This document shows, in pieces, positions 46,354-56,080 of a stretch of DNA of 64,000 nucleotides. Below the pieces are notes generated by a model. It searched no databases. It saw nothing but the letters and a program-made list of their open reading frames with translations, and was not told the origin of the DNA. Position numbers and translations under genes: made by a program. The stretch comes from Cyanidiococcus yangmingshanensis (Eukaryota; Rhodophyta; Bangiophyceae; Cyanidiales; Cyanidiaceae). The stretch covers positions 248,001 through 312,000 of the forward strand of contig VWRR01000018.1 in NCBI GenBank assembly GCA_013995675.1, in the 5' to 3' direction. Position 1 is the first letter of the stretch. Every line of letters begins with the position of its first letter.

Positions 46354-48227
46354 ATGAACACGTTACCGCGCTGTTTTGGGCGAGGTGGTCTGGCGTTCCT
46401 AGTTTTCCTGTGGGGCTTCGTTGATCGCTGGGCCACTATGGTTGGACAACGCGCGCAAGGTGCGTAGTGAGGCGGACGGTTCCGTGGTGCGGGTCGATCC
46501 CGCCTACGATGCTTCTATCTGGGGAGCTTACCAGCGCTTCGTCCGCTCAGCGTTCACTGCTGCTTCGATTGTCGCCGACTATAAGCTCACGCTCGCACGG
46601 CTTCCGTCATTAGATGAAGGTTCTGGCACATCAATCGAAGAGGAGCGTGCAGAACGACTAGCGGCGATTCACAGACGGGCAGCGTTGCGACTACTCGAGC
46701 TCTGTCAGCGCAACGGTGGCATCTATATCAAGCTCGGTCAGCATCTCGCGCAAATGGACTATTTGCTACCTGATGCATATTGTGAAACCCTGAAACCGTT
46801 ACTGAATGCGTGTCCAGTCCAGGAGTTTGCAGTAGTGGAACGCACGCTGTGCGAGGACCTCAGGCGTCGGCTCCCTTGCGGAGGTGTTTGCAGCTTTCGA
46901 GCCGACGCCAGTAGCCTCCGCGAGCCTCGCTCAAGTCCATCGTGCTCGTTTGCGACCCGACTATTTGCAGCGACTCGATGCAGCCTCGTCGACAAGGGAA
47001 CGAATCTGGCTGGCGCAGCAGGCCGGGAACGAGAAGGAGGGCCCGCTTGTCGCCGTCAAGGTGCAGCACCGCGGCCTCACCGAGGCACTACAGGGCGACA
47101 TCGCTACGGTCCAGTTTCTTGTGAATGCAGCTGAACGGCTTTTTCCGGGGAATTTCGAAATGCAGTGGCTCGTTAACGAGATTCGGGAAAACCTACCGAG
47201 AGAACTGGACTTTGTATTGGAGCGCCAGAACGGGGATCGTTGTCGCGAGCAACTCGTCACGGGTCGCAGTCTGGCTGGAGACCGTCGTGCTCGGCCTCGC
47301 TCCGATGCTCATGTGCCTGAGTTTTTGCCCAGTCTCTCGACTCGTCGGGTCTTGACCATGTCATACGAGGGCGGTGTTCCTGCAAACGACGTTGCCGGTA
47401 TTCGACGTCTCGGTTTGCGCCCACGTGACGTTGCTTACATTATTGACGATGTTTTTACGGATCAGATTTTTTGTTTCGGTTTTGTTCACAGTGATCCTCA
47501 CCCGGGGAACATTTTGGTCCGTCCAAGGTCAGATGACCCCACAAAACCGGTTATTGTGTTGCTGGATCACGGACTGTATCGGGAGCTGGACGATTCTTTT
47601 CGCCTCGCCTACGCAGCTCTGTGGCAGGGCATTGTAGAGGGTGACGCTGCCCGCATCAGGAGAGAGGCATTGGGGATGGGCGTCCCCGCAGAGGATGTGG
47701 AGCTGTTTACGGCCATGTTGACGACGCGATCCTGGCAGGACGTCGTGGACAAGGCTGAGAGAGGCGCTGATCGACGACTCGGTCTCGCGGAACAGCGAAC
47801 CATGCAAGACAAACAACGAGTCCAGGATTATGTTCGGGCCCATGTCATGGCCATGAATCGTCTGCTTGGTCGTATCCCACGTCCTTTGCTTCTATTGCTG
47901 AAAACCAATGACTGTTTACGCGCGCTCGATCGTCGTCTGGGAGCAACGGCAATCATGGTGGAAATGATCGCTCGCAAGACGGCGGCGACACTGGCAGAGC
48001 ACCCCCGTTTGGGCCTGGGGCAACAGGGGCGAGCCACTCGTGTCCCTGTCGAAGGCCAGATGCGATCGCTCTGGAAGAGGCTGCGTCTCTCGTGGCAACG
48101 ACTGCGCCTCGAGCTGCGCCTGCTCGCATTCCGCCTGCTGGTTTGGTGGCATCAGATGCGGCATGTAGGAGATGCGCTTCTTCATCGCGTACACGCAAGG
48201 CCTCGGTCCGCTGACGACTCCGTGTGA
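46354..48227 (+). CDS. ABC1/ADCK1-like atypical kinase (two frame breaks)
   Basis: Three frames join into 623 residues. Segment 1 (ATG 46354) has a hydrophobic helix GLAFLVFLW. Removing one G of the GGGG at 46412-46415 continues it as ASLIAGPLWLDNARKVRSEA. Segment 2 carries the KxGQ block NGGIYIKLGQHLAQ. Removing one C of the CCC at 46873-46875 joins LRRRLP to LAEVFAAFEPTPVASASLAQ, the expected next block. Segment 3 has VAVKVQHRG (lysine), ENLPRELDF, VHSDPHPGNIL (catalytic loop) and LLDHGLYRELDDSFRLAY. The DHGLY in place of DFG, and the order, match the ADCK1 branch of the UbiB family. These proteins act in mitochondria or plastids in coenzyme Q and isoprenoid-lipid homeostasis. The N-terminal helix suggests membrane anchoring. 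The compartment is not certain. Confidence 0.88.
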
Positions 48228-48307
48228 CTCAGAGGGATACTCCCGCAAATACGTGAGCGCATGAGTCTCGTGCCAAAGAACACGCTCGCTTGGACATCTC
48301 GTTAAGT

Positions 48308-49393
48308 TCAACGGGCTATTGGCGACTCGATCACAACTGGGGCTCGCATCAGTCGAATGCCCAGCGTCATGAAGACCACTGCGAACCCGAATCGCAATAC
48401 AGACTCATCGACGAGCAAGGCGAATTGACTGCCCAGCGAGGCACCCGTCAAGGTGCCGAGGATAACTCCTGGGAGGTGCGCGAAACTCACCTGACCTCGG
48501 CGTGCGTACCCGAACCCTGCAACCGCTGCTGGGAAAAGCATCGCAAACATTGCCGTACCAATGATGGTATGCAGTCCATGCCGCTTGGTTGGTGCCGGCG
48601 CGGACCGGCCCTGACCAGACAATGATTCAGTGCCAGCGACAGCGGCAGCCGCTTTCGCATCTCGTTCTTGCGACGCGTAAAAGAGCGCTAGTGCGGGCGT
48701 GAAGAGCGTCCCCCCCGAGACGCCCAAAAGACCAGAGAGAAAGCCAACTGCACTACCTGTCGAGAGCAGGGCCCAATCCATGCTTGCAGTCATCACGGCC
48801 AGAAGGCTTCGGGTTTCGTCGTCGACTCGTGACCACGCCCCGCCAATGGGTTCGGCTGGTGCCGCCGATGCGGTCGGCTTCGCTCGCGAACCCGTCTCTG
48901 GATGTGTCCCAGTTGCTGGCGTGGCAGCAGTTGTGCTAGACGCTGACGGTCCAGACGATCCCAGTAAGCGGTCACGCAAGGGCAGCAACGGTGCGAGCAG
49001 CACGAGTAACACCCCGAGTGCTCGCCGCAAAACTCCCGCGTTCAGTCGCTGGCCAATGGCGACTCCTACAGGCGCCAACGCAGCACTGCAAACCATGAGC
49101 TGGAACGCTGCAGACGCATCCACATACCCAGCTAGGGCATAGTGGACCGCACTCGAGAACGCTGTTCCGCAAGACGCCAACAGCGCCGTGCCCTGGGCCA
49201 CTCGTTGTGGCAGCTTTACGTATCGCACCAGCGCCGGAATCATAAATACAGCCCCACCAGCTCCAGCACAGGCGCCTCCAAAACCAGCAGCCAAACCGAT
49301 CGGAAACGCTGGAACCAGACGACGCCACCAGACCGAAGTAGTCGTGCGCGATGGTCCAGCACCACTCCCAGTACTCAACCGTGCAGTAGCCAT
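48308..49393 (-). CDS. TauE/SafE-family membrane transporter
   Basis: 361 residues from ATG 49393 (the open frame continues to GTG 49507). The two-half architecture of TauE/SafE is visible. Half 1 starts with FPIGLAAGFGGACAGAGGAV followed by FMIPALVRYVKLPQRVAQGT; half 2 starts with AVGFLSGLLGVSGGTLFTPA. Each half carries the G-rich helix and the following Pro-Ala segment, with about eight helices in total. The halves are joined by a Ser/Ala/Thr-rich loop of about 60 residues. Family members export sulfite, sulfoacetate or other organosulfur anions; the plant and algal substrates are mostly unknown. The gene is convergent with the ABC1 kinase (80 bp between stops) and divergent from the MFS transporter. 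Confidence 0.88.
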   Translation of the reverse strand: MATARLSTGSGAGPSRTTTSVWWRRLVPAFPIGLAAGFGGACAGAGGAVFMIPALVRYVKLPQRVAQGTALLASCGTAFSSAVHYALAGYVDASAAFQLMVCSAALAPVGVAIGQRLNAGVLRRALGVLLVLLAPLLPLRDRLLGSSGPSASSTTAATPATGTHPETGSRAKPTASAAPAEPIGGAWSRVDDETRSLLAVMTASMDWALLSTGSAVGFLSGLLGVSGGTLFTPALALFYASQERDAKAAAAVAGTESLSGQGRSAPAPTKRHGLHTIIGTAMFAMLFPAAVAGFGYARRGQVSFAHLPGVILGTLTGASLGSQFALLVDESVLRFGFAVVFMTLGIRLMRAPVVIESPIAR

Positions 49394-50412
49394 GGCCGTG
49401 CGCTTCACGCGCTCAACAACGCTCGGGTCTCGGCAGCCCGCGCAACGCGTCCCTCGACGCCACCAGTCCAGCCGGTACCGAGTACGCAGCACGATGCAAA
49501 AGGTCACGCACTACCCAACCGTTCGTACACAACCATGCTGCTTGAAATGGGCGCCACACTGGACGCACTGAGCCGTCTTACGTGCATGTTCTCGAACGTG
49601 CAAGGAGCAGCGCTGTGCCGGCACCCTGCCGAAGACAACGATTTGCTCCGCGAATCCGAATGCGTGCCGCTTGGCTGGCATGCGGGTTGCACGCACTGCG
49701 ACAAAATGGCACAGCATCTCGCGTCTCGATGCATGCACGTCCAGCGGAAGCCAATGCGTGCAGCATCCAGGTTCGTGTCAGATCTGGAAAATGCATTGAC
49801 ATGGACGCCTTCGGACATACGTGGATCATACAAATCGATACGTATCTGGAAAAGAGTATTCATAGAGACGTCGGTCCGTTTGGATCGTGTCCATCGATCG
49901 ATACAGGTCGATATCGGTGTGTGCCCGTAGAATTCAAATCGGAAAGCTATGGGTAGCGTTTCCATAGATCCATGTCGATGATGCACGCAGAGATTCTTCT
50001 CCAAGTTCGTTTCTGAGCGTACACTCGATTCGATAGGGACACCTATCTCGAGACACTCGTATGCATCATAGACCTGCAATAGATTCCCACCACCTTATCG
50101 CGGTCGCTGGTCTACAGAGACGCATCGAGTTCCGACAGAGCGCCAATGATCTTTGGTCAACGATCCTGGGAGGTGAAAGAAAGGTCCATGACGCACCCCG
50201 TTGTGTAGCGTGGCCTCGTGTACGTACGGAACGGAACGCGCTGTCGCGGTTGCAGGAGGCGACGTCTCGAGACGCCGGCGCTCGTACGCCAGCGTGCTGG
50301 CCCGCGTGAGAAGGCATTGTCTGGTGCTGCAGTGCAGCGCGCATGACGGTGAATCAGGTTGCGGCCTATGAGACGGACCGATTCAAGCCTACGCTTGCAA
50401 CGCATCTAGTTC
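49394..50412. promoter_or_regulatory. Divergent region between TauE/SafE and MFS transporters
   Basis: About 1 kb holding two upstream regions. Short GCATGC-type palindromes occur (for example GATGCATGCACGTCC near 49729). The overlapping frames are not convincing. Confidence 0.45.
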
Positions 50413-52134
50413 ATGAGTTGGCGACCTAGCGTTTCGGAGCGTAGAGAAGCGTCTGTCGCTGGCAAGCGGGGTGACTCGACCTCGGAGACAGTGACGGTGG
50501 TGTCTGCGGCGATGGCGACGCCTCTGCAGCCGCCGCCAACAGTGGTATCTTCACAGAGCCAGCGCGAACTGCCAGAGCAATATCATGCAGGGCTGGATAC
50601 GGCGTGGTACCGTCGGGTTTCGCGTCGAACCGTGCTGTTGCTGTTCGCGCTCGTCGCGTCGGACGCGTGCACCCTCATGGTCATTGGGCCGTTTCTTCCT
50701 GCGTTTGTGGAACAACGACTCAGTGTCCCGTTTGAGAGGAATGCGTCCACAGTCGGCATTATCAGCGGTGCATACAACTTTGGGAATAGCTTGCTGGCTC
50801 CGCAGCTGGGGAACATGAGTGATCGACACGGCCGTCGACCGTATTTATTGCTCAGCGTCGTTGTGTCGGCCACGCTGACGGCATGGTTTCCGTTCACCCG
50901 AGAGGCCTGGGCCGCGATCGCGCTTCGCTTCACGACTGGAATGTTGAATGCGTCGAGTACAGTCAGCAAAGCATTTCTCGCGGACTTGACGACCGTTGAG
51001 CGCGGAGCACTCGCTAGCGACAGAGCACTCCTTTTTGGTTATTTCGGCGCAGTCTGGGCGATTGCGCGAAGTCTGGGCTCTGCCGCAAGCGGGGCCCTGA
51101 CCGGCGTCTCATTGCCATGGCTCGGCATTGACGCCACCAAGAATGCTTTCATCACACCGTGTGTTGTCATGTCTGTCTCTCTCGGAATCGTCTTTTTGCT
51201 GGCATTCATGGCGCTGCCCGAGTCCCTGAGCCCCGATCAGCGCCAGGAACGCCAAGAGGCGCAAGTCGTGGGGTTCCTTGCGCGGGTGCGGGTTGTCTTC
51301 CGTGCCGGGGGCCCGATTCTACGACGGGTGCTCGTCTGTAATGCCATTCACCAGTTCTGCAATGGCGGCTTGCTTATCATCCTGGTGTTGTTTGCCTCCG
51401 AGAGCCGTCTTCGCGGTGGTATGGGTTTTGGACCAAATGCCGTCGGCGTCGGTTTCTCGTATTTTGGCTTTGTCGGCGTGCTCTTTCAGCTCACAATCTT
51501 TCGCCGAGTCCTGCAGCGATTGGGCTCGCGTCGCATGTACCTGCTGGGGACCAGCCTACTCGCATGCGGCACGTTCTTGGCACCGGCTGCGCTGCCTCTG
51601 AGTGTTTTGCTGCGCAAGTCATGGAATGCGCTGGGCGTGGCGGCCGAGAGCCAGCAAGCGTGGGGTGTTCTTTTATGCGACTGGATTCCGATGCTGCTGC
51701 TGCTGTTCCCAATTGGATGCGGATTCATGGCCGGATTACCCATTCTGAACACGCTCGTTGCGAATGCAGCTCCGTTGGAAGTACAGGGCCTCGCCCAGGG
51801 ACTCTGTCAATCATCGGGCGGCATCTTACGGACGCTGGGACCCGTCCTAACGGGCACTGCATTCGGCTACCTGGCTGCTCATGCTCATCTCTGGTTCAGC
51901 TTTGTAGGCTTATCGGTGCTGTACGTGCTGTGCGGCATGATTGTGGCAACCCTGCCGCCGACGATAGAACGCAGCTACGAGGAAGTTGAACGGTTACGTG
52001 TTCAAGAAGCGGCCCATCAGACGATTCAGTTCACGGCTGCCCCGGCGCCGGCACCGGGAGCGGAAGCGCGTCTCCCGTCAGAAAAGGGCGTCGGCTCTTT
52101 TCCGACGCAAGAGCTGCCAATTGGTCCCGTGTAA
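50413..52134 (+). CDS. Major facilitator superfamily transporter, ZIF/TetA-like
   Basis: 573 residues from ATG 50413. Twelve membrane segments follow an S/T/P-rich 75-residue N-terminus. TM1 begins VLLLFALVASDACTLMVIGP. The loop between TM2 and TM3 has the MFS signature GNMSDRHGRRPYLLLS. Further helices include ALRFTTGMLNASSTVSKAFL, GIVFLLAFMALPESL and the C-terminal GYLAAHAHLWFSFVGLSVLY. The pattern resembles the drug:H+ antiporter/ZINC-INDUCED FACILITATOR branch, which exports chelators or drugs in exchange for protons. The substrate cannot be read from sequence. The C-terminal tail is Pro/Ala-rich. Confidence 0.88.
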   Translation: MSWRPSVSERREASVAGKRGDSTSETVTVVSAAMATPLQPPPTVVSSQSQRELPEQYHAGLDTAWYRRVSRRTVLLLFALVASDACTLMVIGPFLPAFVEQRLSVPFERNASTVGIISGAYNFGNSLLAPQLGNMSDRHGRRPYLLLSVVVSATLTAWFPFTREAWAAIALRFTTGMLNASSTVSKAFLADLTTVERGALASDRALLFGYFGAVWAIARSLGSAASGALTGVSLPWLGIDATKNAFITPCVVMSVSLGIVFLLAFMALPESLSPDQRQERQEAQVVGFLARVRVVFRAGGPILRRVLVCNAIHQFCNGGLLIILVLFASESRLRGGMGFGPNAVGVGFSYFGFVGVLFQLTIFRRVLQRLGSRRMYLLGTSLLACGTFLAPAALPLSVLLRKSWNALGVAAESQQAWGVLLCDWIPMLLLLFPIGCGFMAGLPILNTLVANAAPLEVQGLAQGLCQSSGGILRTLGPVLTGTAFGYLAAHAHLWFSFVGLSVLYVLCGMIVATLPPTIERSYEEVERLRVQEAAHQTIQFTAAPAPAPGAEARLPSEKGVGSFPTQELPIGPV

Positions 52135-53068
52135 AGAGACACTTTGAGTGCGTACCCTCCTGAACTGGATGCAAACTCGTCAAGTGATTGTTCCGAACAT
52201 GGTCAGAGCGCCCGGAAACAAACGACTCGTCATTGTTTAGAATCGGGAGGGCCACGGCCAACTCGCTCGAAAGAGTCCCAACCGGAGACCGTCTCGTCAA
52301 GAGTCGCCTCAGCGCATCCAGTCCACGAGTATCGGAGCGTGATCAAGCGCACGAACAGGAGAGCCGTTTCGGGTCGATATCGCCAACCAGGGTCACGGCA
52401 TGATCCGCAGTCGTGTATCTGAAGCGCAATGCTGCCGAGCGAATCGATGAGAGAGAACCCTCCCGCGGTTTCTGCACCAGCCCTGGCGTGTCGCCCAACG
52501 GGTTTGTTCGACGACGCCAAGTCGACATCACACCGGGCCTCGACGCGACTGCAACCAGTTTCGCGCCTACACCTATGTCATTATTGCGCCGTGTTGCTCA
52601 GCTTTTCACGTGCAGGTTCTCACAGGGAACGATAGCTGCACTCAAACTTGTGCAAAGTTAGCGACTTGGTTGTCAACGCCCCAGCCGACGATAAACCAAA
52701 CTCGTCTCGTCACGTTCTATTCCGTGTCCATTGCCTTGCTCGTCAACTCCGCCAATGGATCTTGTATAAAAACCGATTCAAGAGGCTTTTCACGTCACAA
52801 AGAAACAGTTCGAGTCGAACAACCGATCAACACCGTACAAGAACTATCTCCACAGTTGAACAGCAAGCAGTTATTTGAGAAACGTTTCGGGTAACCGACT
52901 CGCTGGTGTCCGGTGTCCTCGACCAAAGGCACGCTGTCGAGGATAGGGTCGTCGCCCAGAGATGCCGTACAAACCGTATTCGGTCATCGTTGTTGTTTGG
53001 TCAAGGTCCCCAGCGACGCTCACAGGGCTCACGATGCCTGTTGTGAATCGAGACAGGGACAGGAATGA
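52135..53068. other. Intergenic region between MFS and TRM1 genes
   Basis: About 930 bp, with both genes on the plus strand. The small frames here lack family resemblance. It presumably holds the TRM1 promoter; no element was recognised. Confidence 0.45.
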
Positions 53069-54484
53069 ATGGTTTTGATGATGATCGCTTGGGCCCCGAG
53101 TTGTGCCTTTCACGCAGCGCCTTGGGCCTCGCAAGCGTACCGCAAAAGGTCTCGAAGAAGGCGCACCCGAGGAGCATTGCGTGTGCCTCGGTGTCAGGTG
53201 TATCACGAGGGCCTTGCAACGTTTGAACTGCCGCCCGAAGGGTCGTTCTATCGAGCGGCGTCGAGGCCTGTCCGGGACCTTGGCGTACTCGCTGCCCTGG
53301 CCTTGACCGAGGAGACGGGTGATCGGCTGCACGTGGCGGACCTGCTCTCCGGTGTGAGTGCAGTCAGAGCGCTTCGTTATGCTGCTGAAGCAAATGCAAA
53401 ACTTGTTCTGGTGAATGACGCAATCTCTGGTCCCGGACGTGCAGTGCTGCGACGAAACTCGACGTACGCTGCGCCTGATACAGTCTGGATTCAGCGCCAT
53501 GAGGATCTGTTTCAATTAGCTTGTTCTAGTGAGTGGACTTCATCATTCGACCTTGTTGACATTGATGCGTTTGGTACTGGAGCGCCAGAGGTTGCCAGCG
53601 GTGTGCTTCGTTTCCTCCGATGCAGCCGAACTCGATCCAAACTGGCTGGTAGGTGCTATACTCAGACCGATGCAGCGCCCGCTCCCGGTGCTTTGCTCTA
53701 TGCCTGTTCGACTGCATCGGTGACAGCAGCTGGTCTGAATCCACAGAAAGCTCGACAAACGTATGGAGCAGAGATTGCCCGTCATGCAGCCGTGCATGAA
53801 CAGGGCCTGCGTTTACTGATCACAATGGTTCGGCACCATGCGCTGCAAGCGGGATTGATCGCTCGACCGCTTTTCTCCTACTATCATCGAGCTGGTGATA
53901 CGTTTCGGGTGATGTTTCGAGTCACGTTAGAGGAGAACCTCATCAGTAAGGCAGCGACGACGGCTGACCACGATGCGGGTCTGCTCTATAACTGTGTGGC
54001 CTGTGGCCAACTATGGTGTATCGTGACGCCTAACGAAAACCTAGCGCAGTGCCCGGGTTGCGGGATCCCGGTCATGGCTCCGCGAGTGCGTACAAGTGGA
54101 CCTTTCTATCTAGGGCCTTTACACGATCCCTATTTTGTGGAACGCATGCTCACGATTATAAGTGAAGCACCTTCTGATCACTTTGATGGAGGTACACAGA
54201 CTGCATTGAAGCTCATGCTGGATGAAGCGACTCGCCAGGGCCATCCCTTCTATTATCGGATAGGTGATTTGGCACGAAGGGCAGGCTGCTCGCCACCGCC
54301 GCTCTTCAGATTCCTCCAGCGCCTTGAGCTGGCCGAACAAGCGTACCTCGATGCGGGACGACTTCCGCGTCAAGTCGTAACGGCCCAGTGGCGAGCAGCG
54401 CGGGCTTCAGTCGACGCCCAAGGCATTCGCACAGGGCTACCGATGCCAGCGATTCTTGAAGCGATGCGAGAGATAAGCTCTTGA
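53069..54484 (+). CDS. TRM1: tRNA (guanine26-N2)-dimethyltransferase
   Basis: 471 residues from ATG 53069. It dimethylates G26 in tRNA using S-adenosylmethionine. Seen in order: a basic Arg-rich N-terminus (residues 1-45) that could be an organelle targeting peptide; HEGLATFELPPEGSFYRAAS and VRDLGVLA (the N-R-D-L region); the SAM-binding LHVADLLSGVSAVRAL; VDIDAFGTGAPEV; a zinc-binding pair CVACGQLWC...CPGCG; and SGPFYLGPLHDPYFVERML, which matches the TRM1 block G-P-L-W-x-G-x-L-x-D-x-x-F. The usual catalytic D-P-F/Y-G is DAFG here, a Pro-to-Ala change. The 3' end overlaps the opposite-strand glycine-rich gene by about 180 bp. Confidence 0.9.
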   Translation: MVLMMIAWAPSCAFHAAPWASQAYRKRSRRRRTRGALRVPRCQVYHEGLATFELPPEGSFYRAASRPVRDLGVLAALALTEETGDRLHVADLLSGVSAVRALRYAAEANAKLVLVNDAISGPGRAVLRRNSTYAAPDTVWIQRHEDLFQLACSSEWTSSFDLVDIDAFGTGAPEVASGVLRFLRCSRTRSKLAGRCYTQTDAAPAPGALLYACSTASVTAAGLNPQKARQTYGAEIARHAAVHEQGLRLLITMVRHHALQAGLIARPLFSYYHRAGDTFRVMFRVTLEENLISKAATTADHDAGLLYNCVACGQLWCIVTPNENLAQCPGCGIPVMAPRVRTSGPFYLGPLHDPYFVERMLTIISEAPSDHFDGGTQTALKLMLDEATRQGHPFYYRIGDLARRAGCSPPPLFRFLQRLELAEQAYLDAGRLPRQVVTAQWRAARASVDAQGIRTGLPMPAILEAMREISS

Positions 54485-54950
54485 GTAGAGCTTGCTCAAG
54501 CTTGACTCCAATGCGACGCTGCCATCGAAAAACGTCTCCGAGAGTAAAAGTGCTCGGCGGCGTGCAGTAGCGATGGCCCAGCTGGGAACCGAATCGGAGC
54601 GGATGCAGCCAGTTTCGTGACAACGACTGCTTACCCGGCAGGCGCGATGACTCCTGCTTGCTCTGTTGGCGTAACTGCTTGAGCATCCGGTCGAGATCAC
54701 GTTCATCGAGACCAAGCATGCTGCGAACGCTCCAGACACAGGCGCCCCAGCCGTAGAGGAAAAACCCCCATCCGAAGCCAACCTGAAGACCGCAACCAAC
54801 ACCAACAGAGAGCTGGACCTGTGGCAAGTAAAAAGCGCCGTAAATCTTGCCAAGCCCAAGACCGCAGCCGAAATAGACGCCGGAACCGACGCCGAGGCCC
54901 GAGAAGACGCTCGTCACAGGCTCGTCGCGATAACGAACGGCACTATTCAT
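54306..54950 (-). CDS. Glycine/aromatic-rich small membrane-associated protein, plant-type
   Basis: 214 residues from ATG 54950. Residues 18-75 are an unusual alternation of Gly with Val, Cys, Phe and Leu: GLGVGSGVYFGCGLGLGKIY, then VGVGCGLQVGFGWGFFLYGW. Plants and algae have a poorly understood family with this G-x-G-C/F pattern (for example proteins annotated as cadmium-induced AS8-like); I infer membership from composition and pattern only. A short charged segment follows (LDERDLDRMLKQLRQQSKQE). The C-terminal 60 codons overlap the TRM1 coding end on the other strand. The true stop might be earlier if there is a frame error. No function is assigned. Confidence 0.6.
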   Translation of the reverse strand: MNSAVRYRDEPVTSVFSGLGVGSGVYFGCGLGLGKIYGAFYLPQVQLSVGVGCGLQVGFGWGFFLYGWGACVWSVRSMLGLDERDLDRMLKQLRQQSKQESSRLPGKQSLSRNWLHPLRFGSQLGHRYCTPPSTFTLGDVFRWQRRIGVKLEQALLKSLSLASLQESLASVALCECLGRRLKPALLATGPLRLDAEVVPHRGTLVRPAQGAGGI

Positions 54951-56080
54951 TGTGCAGTTTGTTCAGTTCGCAACCTCGACGAGGCGGCCCAGCGGGTTGT
55001 CGTGCATCAACCTGGTGGCCCTATCGCTGACACACACGACAGTGTTTCGGCCAGTTCCTTGAGGGCACGCCACTGCACTCGCTGGCCAGGGCGACCGGGT
55101 GAGACCCTTACAGGGCGCCTATAAACCGGACGCCGCCTTGGATATGGTTACGAAATGGTATGATTTGGTTCAAGATAGGACAGGTGCCGGTGCACCGGGC
55201 ACGGCGCAGCGGTGCTCATGGCCTCTTCTTGTCGTTGACGGTGAGCCGAAAACAATACAGGTTGTTCTCTGCACTCGGCGAGGCGGCTCAGATACGCATG
55301 TTGAGTATCAGGTGCGGACTAGACGACCGTCCATCGTCATGGAGACTCTCGCGCAACGCTTGGTCTATAGCAGGAGGAGGACGAGATCATACTAGCTTCG
55401 TCGAGGAAACAACCGAATAGAGGCTCGCCAAGAGTATCTCGGAACGTATGCTAGCGCCATCGGAATGTTTGCGTTATTCGGGATCAAAAAATCACTCCTA
55501 ACCCAGGTTTATTGAACGTACTCTCTTACGAACGGCACATTGTCGTTTCGGCGTCTTGGAGCGCACATCAAGCGCAAGTCGCCGTTGCATGCGATGATAA
55601 TGGTTGTTCCAGCAAAGCGCGCTTAGCGCAACCTGTGTCCGTGCCGTATTCGCTGCGAAACGCCGAGCTGCGACTTTTGTTTTCGATCACGGTGATGGTT
55701 CGAACCATCACGGCGTTTCGCATCGCAACAAGAATATCGTCCATGGACATGACCTCAGGGTGTTTTCCCTCAGCGATGACTGCGTCGACCGAGGTTCGTA
55801 CCCGTGCCGCCTCCGGGGCGTGCTCGCCCAGATCACTCCCCATCGGAGAGGCGCGCCACGAACAGATGGCGCGCACAGCTGTCGTGGCACGCATCCTGGA
55901 CACGTGTCCGATGCGTGATGATTCGATCGCACGGCACGCATCATGCGTGCATGGGCGCGAAAGGCGTCTCGGTTGCGGTGCTGTGCCCGGGCACCGTCTG
56001 TGGTGCTGGCAACGTCAGGCCGCCTGAGGACGCCTCTGTCTCCTATTTCGCGCTGCACTGGTGTTCTCAGGGTGACTGAG
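54951..56080. other. Intergenic region upstream of DPM1
   Basis: About 1.1 kb. It contains a 20-bp perfect palindrome at 55692-55711. A short open frame at 55144-55395 (+) is not supported by family evidence. A GCATGC-like cluster lies at 55930-55950. Confidence 0.45.
55692..55711. repeat. 20-bp perfect palindrome
   Basis: GTGATGGTTCGAACCATCAC equals its own reverse complement. It lies about 370-390 bp upstream of the DPM1 start at 56081. It could be a binding site for a dimeric protein or a cruciform. It does not fold as a tRNA T-arm, because the loop would be too short. Confidence 0.85.

Noticed and set aside
46494-46510. GCGGGTCGATCCCGC hairpin resembling a tRNA T-arm or terminator
   Set aside because: Lies inside the conserved ABC1 kinase coding sequence and the loop is the wrong size.
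52871-53515. 214-codon minus-strand frame over the TRM1 start
   Set aside because: Antisense shadow of TRM1 with no motif of its own.
55144-55395. Possible 83-residue protein upstream of DPM1 (MVTKWYDLVQDRTG...)
   Set aside because: Composition is plausible but there is no family match, and the adjacent frame is also open through the same bases.
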